A stretch of 41,992 nt of DNA from Blastococcus sp. CT_GayMR20 (GTDB lineage: Bacteria; Actinomycetota; Actinomycetes; Mycobacteriales; Geodermatophilaceae): positions 1-41,992 of the forward strand of contig NZ_SPQM01000027.1 in assembly GCF_004570345.1 (NCBI RefSeq), written 5' to 3'. A program made the position numbers and the translations under genes. The notes below the pieces were generated by a model. It was not told the origin of the DNA. It made no database searches and saw only the letters and a list, made by a program, of their open reading frames with translations. Of the stretch, positions 7,797 to 13,843 are shown piece by piece; within the stretch, counting starts at the first letter, position 1; each line of letters begins with the position of its first letter.

Positions 7797-8381
7797 TCAG
7801 AGGCGCCCTCCGGGCAGGACGACGAGCCGCGGTGCCTTCGCCGCCGGTGCCGCCGTCCGGCCGAGCGCCCGCCCGGCGGGGTGCCCGTCGGCCGGAGGGG
7901 TGCCGAAGTCGGTGAGGTCCCGCCGCGGCGCCGTCTCGGAGGTGAGCTCGACGCTCTCGATGCGGTCCTCGCGGAACCAGCGCATCGCATCCCGCTCGCG
8001 GCACCACGCGACCAGGAACCAGTGCCGGCCGCTCTTGGCCAGCAGCTGCGGCTCGACCTCGCGACGGGAGGTCGTGCCCTTGCTGTCCCGGTACCGGACC
8101 ACCAGCACGCGGCGGCGCGTCACCGCCTGCTCGACGACCGACCGGATCTCCGCGGAGTGACCGGCCTCCGCACTGACCCACAGGCTGGTCGCCAGCAGCT
8201 GGGACCGGCGACCCGGGTCGGGCTCGAGTGCGCCGAGGACCTTCTCCAGGGCCGACCGCCCGTCCGCGCTGAACGGGCCGTCCGGCTGAGCGGCGAGCGC
8301 CACCGCGACCGCCGCTGCCTCCTCGGGCGTGAGGGTGACCGGCGGCAGCGTGGCGGCGGGGCGGGGCTCGGTGCGGGTCAT
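7797..8381 (-). CDS. WYL-domain protein lacking an HTH
   Basis: A 194-residue protein consisting of the middle linker (VTLTPEEAAAVAVALAA …) and the WYL ligand-sensing domain (VVRYRDSKGTTSRREVEPQLL, then RHWFLVAWCRERDAMRWF; the W-Y-L triad appears as W-F-L). Typical WYL regulators are about 320 residues with an N-terminal DeoR-type HTH; here that part is absent and no HTH-like open frame is visible immediately upstream. The promoter region is shared back-to-back with tRNA-Sec. The start ATG at 8381 has no Shine-Dalgarno but has ACCAT six bases upstream. It may be a remnant or a partner-dependent sensor. Confidence 0.85.
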   Translation of the reverse strand: MTRTEPRPAATLPPVTLTPEEAAAVAVALAAQPDGPFSADGRSALEKVLGALEPDPGRRSQLLATSLWVSAEAGHSAEIRSVVEQAVTRRRVLVVRYRDSKGTTSRREVEPQLLAKSGRHWFLVAWCRERDAMRWFREDRIESVELTSETAPRRDLTDFGTPPADGHPAGRALGRTAAPAAKAPRLVVLPGGRL

Positions 8382-8432
8382 GCGGGGATGGTGACGAGCC
8401 CCTCTGACAGTTTCTGCGGAGCGCCCGCCACG

Positions 8433-8438
8433 TAGGCT
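8433..8438 (+). promoter_or_regulatory. -10 element of tRNA-Sec
   Basis: TAGGCT ends seven bases before the first base of tRNA-Sec (8446), so the primary transcript may begin at or within a base of the mature 5' end. The only -35-like hexamer (CTGACA, 8404-8409) is 23 bases away, too far for a standard promoter. Confidence 0.45.
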
Positions 8439-8445
8439 GCCGGAC

Positions 8446-8541
8446 GGAGGCGTCAGGGTGTCTGGTGACCCCCGCGGCCTCTAAAGCCGACGTGGCCGAG
8501 CAGCTCGGTCAGGCGGGTTCGATTCCCGTCCGCCTCCGCCA
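8446..8541 (+). tRNA. selC: tRNA-Sec with anticodon CUA (decodes UAG)
   Basis: 96 bases with selenocysteine-tRNA architecture. Acceptor 8446-8453/8530-8537: seven perfect pairs, and the eighth (T8453/C8530) mismatched; G73 at 8538; CCA encoded at 8539-8541. Long D stem 8456-8462/8467-8473 with one T/C mismatch and a 4-base loop TGGT (E. coli has CGGT, from memory). Anticodon stem C8475-C8478/G8486-G8489 closes the loop CTCTAAA (8479-8485): U33 is 8480 and the anticodon is 8481-8483, CTA. The E. coli loop is CTTCAAA, so the loop is conserved apart from the anticodon. Variable arm: TGGCCGAG / CTCGGTCA, 8 bp (one G·U), loop CAG. T arm 8513-8529 with TTCGATT. It lies 41 bases upstream of selA. 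Confidence 0.96.
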
Positions 8542-8567
8542 TCCCGCCTCGTCGCCCGGGCGCCGCC

Positions 8568-8573
8568 TACGCT
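8568..8573 (+). promoter_or_regulatory. possible -10 of selA (leaderless)
   Basis: TACGCT followed by eight bases and the selA ATG. No Shine-Dalgarno precedes selA, so a leaderless transcript separate from tRNA-Sec is plausible. No clear -35. Confidence 0.4.
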
Positions 8574-8581
8574 GAGTAGCG

Positions 8582-9889
8582 ATGAGCGATCCCCGCCGGC
8601 AGGTGCCCCGCACCGACACCCTGCTCGCCGACCCGCAACTCGCGGCCGCCGGCGAGCGGCTCGGCCTCGGCCTGGTGAAGGACGTCGTCCAGCGCGTGCA
8701 GCAGCGCATCCGTGACGGCGAGGTCTCCCCGCCCCACGCGGTGGACGCCGTCCTCGCCGCGCTCCCGAGCACGGCGAGCAGCCTGCGGCCCGTCCTGAAC
8801 GCGACCGGCGTGCTGGTGCACACCAACCTCGGCCGGTCGCCACTGTCCGCGGCCGCCGTCGAGGCCGTGGTCGCGGCGAGCGGCACGACCGACGTCGAGC
8901 TCGACCTGGCCACCGGCCGGCGCGGCCCCCGCGGGGAGGCGGCGATCGCCGCGCTCCTGGCCGCCGTCCCGGCCGCCGAGGCGGCGATCGTGGTCAACAA
9001 CTGCGCGGCGGCCCTCGCCCTGGTCGCGACCGTGCTCGGTCAGGGGCGCGAGCTCGTCCTCGCTCGCGGTGAGCTGGTCGAGATCGGCGACGGCTTCCGC
9101 ATCCCCGACCTGCTCGTCTCCACCGGCGCCCGCCTGCACGAGGTCGGGACGACCAACCGGGTCACGCTCGCCGACTACCGCGGCGCCCTGGGCCCGGAGA
9201 CCGGCGCCGTCCTCAAGGTGCACCCGTCGAACTTCGTCGTCCGCGGTTTCACCCGGGAGGTCGATGTCGCCGACCTGGCAGGAGCGCTCGACGGCACCGG
9301 CACCCCACTGGTCGCCGACATCGGGTCCGGGCTCCTCCAGCCGCATCCGCGGCTCCCCGAGGAGCCGGACGCGCAGGGCACCCTCGCGGCGGGCGCCGAC
9401 CTGGTCCTGGCGAGCGGGGACAAGCTGCTCGGGGGACCGCAGGCCGGCCTGGTCCTGGGCCGGGCAGAGCTCGTCCAGCGTCTCCGCCGGCACCCGCTGT
9501 ACCGGGCGCTGCGGGTCGACAAGACGACGCTCGCCGCGCTCGAGGCCACGCTGCGCGGGCCGCTGGCGCCCGTCCAGGAGATGCTCGCCGCAGATGTCGA
9601 CGGCCTTCGGGTGCGTGCCCGCAGGCTGGCCGCCCATCTGGCAGCGCAGGGTGTCGACGCCGCGGCCGTCGACGCCGAGGCGCGGGTCGGCGGGGGAGGG
9701 GCGCCTGAGCACCCGCTGCCCAGCGCGGCCGTCTCGCTGCCCGCCTCCTTCGCCGAACCCCTGCGGCGGGGCGCCCCGCCGGTCGTCGGCTACCTGGACG
9801 GCGACCGCACGCTGCTGAACCTGCGCAGCCTCCTGCCCTCGGCGGACGACGACCTCGCCGCGGCCGTGCTGGCGGTCGCCGCGCAGTGA
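8582..9889 (+). CDS. selA: L-seryl-tRNA(Sec) selenium transferase
   Basis: A 435-residue PLP enzyme that converts Ser-tRNA(Sec) to Sec-tRNA(Sec) with selenophosphate from SelD. The PLP lysine is Lys281 in ASGDKLLGGPQAG. Other family landmarks: LRPVLNATGVLVHTNLGRSP, VNNCAAALAL, ARGELVEIGDGFRIPD, LHEVGTTNR, KVHPSNFVVRGF and IGSGLL. The N-terminal tRNA-binding domain (residues 1-70) is present, so this is the decameric bacterial type rather than an archaeal SelA-like truncation. The stop overlaps the upstream-most start of selB (GTGA). It should act on the CUA-anticodon tRNA directly upstream; SelA recognises the body of the tRNA, not the anticodon, so a changed anticodon need not impair it (family knowledge). 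Confidence 0.97.
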   Translation: MSDPRRQVPRTDTLLADPQLAAAGERLGLGLVKDVVQRVQQRIRDGEVSPPHAVDAVLAALPSTASSLRPVLNATGVLVHTNLGRSPLSAAAVEAVVAASGTTDVELDLATGRRGPRGEAAIAALLAAVPAAEAAIVVNNCAAALALVATVLGQGRELVLARGELVEIGDGFRIPDLLVSTGARLHEVGTTNRVTLADYRGALGPETGAVLKVHPSNFVVRGFTREVDVADLAGALDGTGTPLVADIGSGLLQPHPRLPEEPDAQGTLAAGADLVLASGDKLLGGPQAGLVLGRAELVQRLRRHPLYRALRVDKTTLAALEATLRGPLAPVQEMLAADVDGLRVRARRLAAHLAAQGVDAAAVDAEARVGGGGAPEHPLPSAAVSLPASFAEPLRRGAPPVVGYLDGDRTLLNLRSLLPSADDDLAAAVLAVAAQ

Positions 9890-11640
9890 GCTCCATGCAC
9901 GTGATCGCCACCGCCGGCCACGTCGACCACGGCAAGTCGGCCCTGGTACGAGCGCTCACCGGGATGGAGCCCGACCGCTGGGCCGAGGAGCGCCGCCGGG
10001 GCCTCACCATCGACCTCGGCTTCGCCTGGACGACGCTGCCGTCGGGACGACGGATCGCGGTGGTCGACGTCCCCGGGCACGAGCGGTTCGTCGGCAACAT
10101 GCTGGCCGGCGTCGGGTCGGTGCCGGCGGCGCTGCTCGTGGTCGCCGCGGACGACGGCTGGTCGGCCCAGACCGCCGAGCACGTGGCCGTCCTCGACGCC
10201 CTCGGGGTCCGGCACGCCCTGCTCGCGGTGAGCAAGGCCGACCTCGCCGACCCGGACCCCGTGCTGGCCGACGTCGGGGAGAGGCTCCGCCGCACGTCCA
10301 TGGGCGACGTCCCGGGGATGGCGGTGAGTGCCCTCACCGGTGCCGGCCTGCCCGATCTGACCGCGGGTCTCGAGCAGCTCCTGGCCGGCCTGCCGTCCCC
10401 GGACCCGGCCGCACCGGTGCGGCTCTGGATCGACCGCGCCTTCACCATCCGCGGCGCGGGCACCGTGGTCACCGGCACGCTCGCCGCGGGCGCCGTCGAC
10501 GGCGAGGACCGGCTGCAGCTCGGCGACCGCAAGGTGGTGGTGCGCGGGGTGCAGTCGCTCGGCGAGCCGGTCGACCGCGCCGTCGCGACCGCGCGGGTGG
10601 CCCTCAACCTGCGCGGCGTCGCCGTCGAGGACCTCTCGCGGGGGGACGCCCTGCTGACGCCCGGCGCGTTCCGCTCCACCGCCACCGTCGACGTCACCCT
10701 GGCCCGCGCACCGGAGGACCGGCTGCCCGCGGAGGCGGTGGTGCACGTCGGCTCGGCCACGGTGGGCGCCCGCGTCCGGCCGCTGGACGGGACGGTCGTC
10801 CGGCTCCGGCTGAACGCGCCGCTGCCCCTGCGGATCGGCGACCGGCTGCTGCTGCGCGACCCCGGCACCCGCCGGGTGCTCGGCGCCGACGTGCGGGACG
10901 TCGACCCGCCGGAGCTCCGCCGTCGGGGCGCGGCCCGGCAGCGGGCCGCCGAGCTCGCCGCCCAGCCCCATGGCACCGCCGGTGCCGCGGCCGATCTCGC
11001 CCGGCGGAGAGTCGTGCGGGCCGGGGATTTCGCCGCCATGGGCTGGCCGGTGCCGCCCGGGGCCACCCTGCACGGCCCGTGGCTGATGGCCGGCGGGCTG
11101 GCCGACGAGCTCGCCGGCCGCGTGCCGGACGTCGTCGTGCGTTTCCGCAGGCTGCGGCCGCTCGAGCCGGGCCCGCCGGTGGAGGTCGTGCGCCGGGCGC
11201 TCGACCTGCCGGACGCCGACCTGGTGGCCGGCGTCGTCCGGCCGCCGCTCGTGCTGCGGGACGGCCGCGTGGTCCACGCGGCGGCGGAACTGCCGCCGCA
11301 GGTCCAGCGTGCGGTGGACGACGTCCGCGCCCGGCTGGCCGGGGACCCGTTCGCCGCACCCGAGGCAGGAGACCTCCAGGCCGCGGGCCTCGGCCCGCGC
11401 GAGCTGGCGGCGGCGGTGCGCAGCGGCCAGTTGGTGCGGATCGCCGGCGGCGTCCACCTCGCCCCCGGCGTGGCCGAGGAGGCGCGGAAGCGGCTGGTCC
11501 CCCTCGACCAGCCGTTCAGCGTGAGCCAGGCGCGCCGGGCCTGGGGAACCAGCCGCCGGGTCGCCGTGCCGCTGATGGAATGGCTCGACGCCCAGGGTGT
11601 GACAGTCCGGCTGCCGGACAACACCCGCCGCCTGCGCTGA
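9886..11640 (+). CDS. selB: Selenocysteine-specific elongation factor
   Basis: A 584-residue translational GTPase delivering Sec-tRNA to the ribosome at a SECIS-marked codon. G motifs: GHVDHGKS (G1), RRGLTIDLGFAW (G2, the SelB signature), DVPGHERF (G3), SKAD (G4, usually TKAD). EF-Tu-like beta-barrel domains follow (AFTIRGAGTVVTGTLAAG), then a C-terminal winged-helix region (about 400-584) that in SelB binds the SECIS hairpin. Start: GTG 9886 overlaps the selA stop; ATG 9895 (MHVIATAGHVDHGK) also fits the family and may be the true start. A degenerate second copy of its last 14 codons lies at 11885-11928. No selenoprotein gene is visible in this window. Confidence 0.96.
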   Translation: MSSMHVIATAGHVDHGKSALVRALTGMEPDRWAEERRRGLTIDLGFAWTTLPSGRRIAVVDVPGHERFVGNMLAGVGSVPAALLVVAADDGWSAQTAEHVAVLDALGVRHALLAVSKADLADPDPVLADVGERLRRTSMGDVPGMAVSALTGAGLPDLTAGLEQLLAGLPSPDPAAPVRLWIDRAFTIRGAGTVVTGTLAAGAVDGEDRLQLGDRKVVVRGVQSLGEPVDRAVATARVALNLRGVAVEDLSRGDALLTPGAFRSTATVDVTLARAPEDRLPAEAVVHVGSATVGARVRPLDGTVVRLRLNAPLPLRIGDRLLLRDPGTRRVLGADVRDVDPPELRRRGAARQRAAELAAQPHGTAGAAADLARRRVVRAGDFAAMGWPVPPGATLHGPWLMAGGLADELAGRVPDVVVRFRRLRPLEPGPPVEVVRRALDLPDADLVAGVVRPPLVLRDGRVVHAAAELPPQVQRAVDDVRARLAGDPFAAPEAGDLQAAGLGPRELAAAVRSGQLVRIAGGVHLAPGVAEEARKRLVPLDQPFSVSQARRAWGTSRRVAVPLMEWLDAQGVTVRLPDNTRRLR

Positions 11641-11658
11641 AGCGCCGATGGAGGTCGT

Positions 11659-11833
11659 GTGTCCGTCACCGCCAGCGAGGCTCGTCAGCGGCTCTTCCCG
11701 CTGATCGAGGAGGTCAACGCCGAGTGGTGATCTCTCAGGTTGCTGGTCGCGCCGGATCGACCAGGAGCACCGGCTGGTCTACACGGTCCCAGGGGAACAG
11801 CTCGTCGTGCTGCAGGCTCGCTACCACTACTGA
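11659..11833 (+). pseudogene. yefM-yoeB toxin-antitoxin scar (antitoxin head joined to toxin tail)
   Basis: GTG 11659 with GGAGG at 11650-11654 begins [20 protein letters not shown], the start of YefM/Phd antitoxins, but stops at TGA 11728-11730 after 23 residues. From about 11726 another frame reads [20 protein letters not shown] and ends ARYHY-stop (11831-11833), matching the C-terminal third of YoeB (E. coli LSGFWSRRITEEHRLVY … ACRYHY, from memory). An out-of-frame internal deletion, estimated at 300-350 bases from usual family lengths, removed the end of yefM and the first half of yoeB. No functional toxin can be made. The antitoxin promoter and Shine-Dalgarno survive. Confidence 0.88.
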
Positions 11834-12099
11834 GTCCTGTGGGTGGCGCCCCCTCTCCCCGGTCGCCGGTCGGTACCCAGCGGGGGCGTGAGGGTACGGC
11901 TGCCCGGACAACATCCGTCGACTCCGCCTTGCTTGCGGGGCTCGTCTGAGCAGCCCCGCGACGGAGCCGTGGGTCATCCCTTGGAGTGCCCTGAGCCGCC
12001 CAGCTGCTGACACGCTGCGCATCGGGAGGGTTACTTACTGTGCAGCTCGGCCACGGGGTCAGCGCGATTCCTCACGAACGCGGAAGAACAGGTCACGCA
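11834..12099. other. intergenic region, mostly without identifiable genes
   Basis: Between the toxin-antitoxin scar and the protease. It holds the degenerate selB tail (listed separately). GGGAGGG at 12024-12030 precedes a GTG at 12040 that is an alternative start of the protease. I see no other gene. Confidence 0.5.
11885..11928 (+). pseudogene. degenerate duplicate of the selB 3' end
   Basis: Aligns with 11596-11637, the last codons of selB: both read G-V-x-V-R-L-P, then D-N-x-R-R-L-R, with one extra C in the relic (CTGCCCGGAC versus CTGCCGGAC) shifting the frame. I count about 36 identities over 45 aligned positions by eye. Several differences are at third codon positions. It is separated from selB by the yefM-yoeB scar. 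Confidence 0.7.
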
Positions 12100-13719
12100 A
12101 TGTCACCAGGATTCGGATCCTCGCCCAGGCGCGGACGCACGAGCAAGCGCATGCTCCGCGGCGTCGCCGTCTCGACGTTGGGTGCCCTGCTCGCCGGCTC
12201 CGGGCTCGGTGTCGCCCACGCCGAGGTGGACCCTGCGCTGGGCTACGACGCGATCGCGAACAAGGGTTCCCTGTTCAACATCGCCGAAGTCGTCGGCGCC
12301 CACGACGCCTACCGCAAGGGGCTCACGGGCAAGGGCGTCGGCGTGGCGCTGATCGACACCGGCGTCGCCCCTGTGCCCGGCCTGACGAGCGGCAACGTCG
12401 TCAACGGACCGGACCTGTCGTTCGACAGCCAGCTGGACGGGATGGCGCATCTCGACGCCTTCGGCCACGGCACCCACATGGCGTCGATCATCGCCGGCCG
12501 GGATGCCGCGGGGACTCCGTCGTCCTACCTCGACCCCGGCCGCTTCACCGGGATCGCGCCCGACGCCACCCTGGTGAACGTCAAGGTCGGGGCGAGCAAC
12601 GGGGCGGTGGACGTCACCCAGGTCATCGCGGCCATCGACTGGGTCGTCGAGCACGCGAAGGACCCAGGGCTCAACATCCGCGTGATCACGCTGGCCTACG
12701 GCACCGACTCGTTGCAGAGCAGCACGGTCGACCCCCTCGCCTACGCCGTCGAGAACGCCTGGAGGAAGGGCATCGTCGTCGTCGCCGCGGGCGGGAACGA
12801 CGGCCGGCCGGACAAGACGCTGGCAAACCCGGCCTACGACCCGCACGTGCTCGCCGTCGGCGCGATGGACAGTGCCGGCACGGTGAGCTCCTCCGACGAC
12901 ACCGTCCCGAACTGGTCGACGCGGGGCACCGATGCCCGGCACGTCGACGTCGTCGCCCCTGGCGTCTCGGTGCTCGGGCTGCGCGTGCCCGGTGGCGTGT
13001 CGGACTCGAACAACCCGCAGGCCCGGGTCGGGGAACGGTTCGCACGCGCCTCGGGCACGTCGCAGGCAACCGCCGTCGCCGCCGGTGAGGCGGCGCTGAT
13101 CCTGCAGAAGTACCCCTGGCTCGCACCGGACCAGGTGAAGCAGCTGATGACGACCACCGCCAGCGGCATCCTCTCCTCGCTGCCGATCTTGAGCGGCAGC
13201 GGTCTGGTCAACCTCCGGGCGGTGCTGTTCAACCCCGTCAACTCCCTCCTTGGAACCGTCGGCGGGCTGCTGGACTCCCTCGGCACCAAGCGCTGGGGGT
13301 CGGGCACGGGTTCGCTGGAGAAGGCGCGCGGCAGCTTCCACGTGGGCGCGGGTGCGACGGAGCTCCGGGGCGAGATCGACATCTTCGGCCGTGCCTGGAG
13401 CGGCTACACCTGGACGCGGCAGGCCTCCGGCGGCTCCGTCTGGAACTACGGCGCCTGGCTCGGGCAGCGCATGACCGGCGACGGCTGGCAGGACCACAGC
13501 TGGCCGACCGCCTCCTGGCCCGCCACCGACTGGACCGGCGCCAGCTGGACTGCCGACGCCTGGTCGGCGAAGACGTGGAGCAACGGGTCGTGGTCGGCGA
13601 AGACGTGGAGCGGCGACACGTGGTCGGCGAAGACGTGGAGCGGCGACACGTGGTCGGCGAAGACGTGGAGCGGCGACACGTGGTCGGCCAAGACCTGGAG
13701 CAGCGAGAACTGGTCGTGA
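12100..13719 (+). CDS. Secreted subtilisin-like (S8) serine protease with Trp-pentad tail
   Basis: A 539-residue secreted protease. A signal peptide (basic RRGRTSKRMLRG, hydrophobic VAVSTLGALLAGSGLGVA, cleavage near AHA-EV) precedes the S8 domain. The catalytic triad is visible: Asp86 (ALIDTG), His123 (GHGTHMAS), Ser321 (SGTSQA), with oxyanion Asn233 (AAGGND). After about residue 430 the chain becomes a low-complexity tail in which Trp recurs every five residues, ending in near-identical WSAKTWSGDT decads. Start ATG 12100 was chosen for the signal peptide; GTG 12040, with GGGAGGG upstream, would add 20 residues. An 18-bp hairpin terminator follows. The Trp tail may bind cell wall or carbohydrate, but this is inference. 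Confidence 0.9.
   Translation: MSPGFGSSPRRGRTSKRMLRGVAVSTLGALLAGSGLGVAHAEVDPALGYDAIANKGSLFNIAEVVGAHDAYRKGLTGKGVGVALIDTGVAPVPGLTSGNVVNGPDLSFDSQLDGMAHLDAFGHGTHMASIIAGRDAAGTPSSYLDPGRFTGIAPDATLVNVKVGASNGAVDVTQVIAAIDWVVEHAKDPGLNIRVITLAYGTDSLQSSTVDPLAYAVENAWRKGIVVVAAGGNDGRPDKTLANPAYDPHVLAVGAMDSAGTVSSSDDTVPNWSTRGTDARHVDVVAPGVSVLGLRVPGGVSDSNNPQARVGERFARASGTSQATAVAAGEAALILQKYPWLAPDQVKQLMTTTASGILSSLPILSGSGLVNLRAVLFNPVNSLLGTVGGLLDSLGTKRWGSGTGSLEKARGSFHVGAGATELRGEIDIFGRAWSGYTWTRQASGGSVWNYGAWLGQRMTGDGWQDHSWPTASWPATDWTGASWTADAWSAKTWSNGSWSAKTWSGDTWSAKTWSGDTWSAKTWSGDTWSAKTWSSENWS
13561..13710 (+). repeat. 30-bp tandem repeat in the protease gene
   Basis: Five consecutive 30-base units, each encoding ten residues (WSAKTW plus four variable residues). 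Units 2, 3 and 4 (13591-13680) are identical at the DNA level; units 1 and 5 have diverged. The identity suggests recent expansion and likely length variation between strains. Confidence 0.95.
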
Positions 13720-13776
13720 CCGGGCCGCCGGGGACGTCGAAACGGCACGTCCTCCTCGACTGACCCGGTGGGGTGA

Positions 13777-13817
13777 GGCAGAGCGGGGTGGGACTCAACG
13801 TCCCACCCCGCTCTGCC
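13777..13817 (+). terminator. strong intrinsic hairpin after the S8 protease
   Basis: A perfect 18-bp stem (13777-13794 with 13800-13817) and a 5-base loop TCAAC. It is GC-rich and not followed by a U-tract, the usual actinobacterial form. It lies between the protease stop and the GGDEF-EAL gene. Confidence 0.85.
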
Positions 13818-13843
13818 GTCCTGGTCAGGGAGGAGGTGAGGAA

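Noticed and set aside
8446..8541. Reading the tRNA as an ordinary Ser or Leu tRNA with a long variable arm, or shifting the loop to give another anticodon.
   Set aside because: The 4-base D loop, extended D stem, 8-bp variable arm and neighbouring selA/selB fit only tRNA-Sec. The conserved U33 and AA at 37-38 fix the anticodon as CTA.
13561..13710. Five 30-bp direct repeats considered as a CRISPR array.
   Set aside because: Units are contiguous with no spacers and are in-frame codons of the protease tail.
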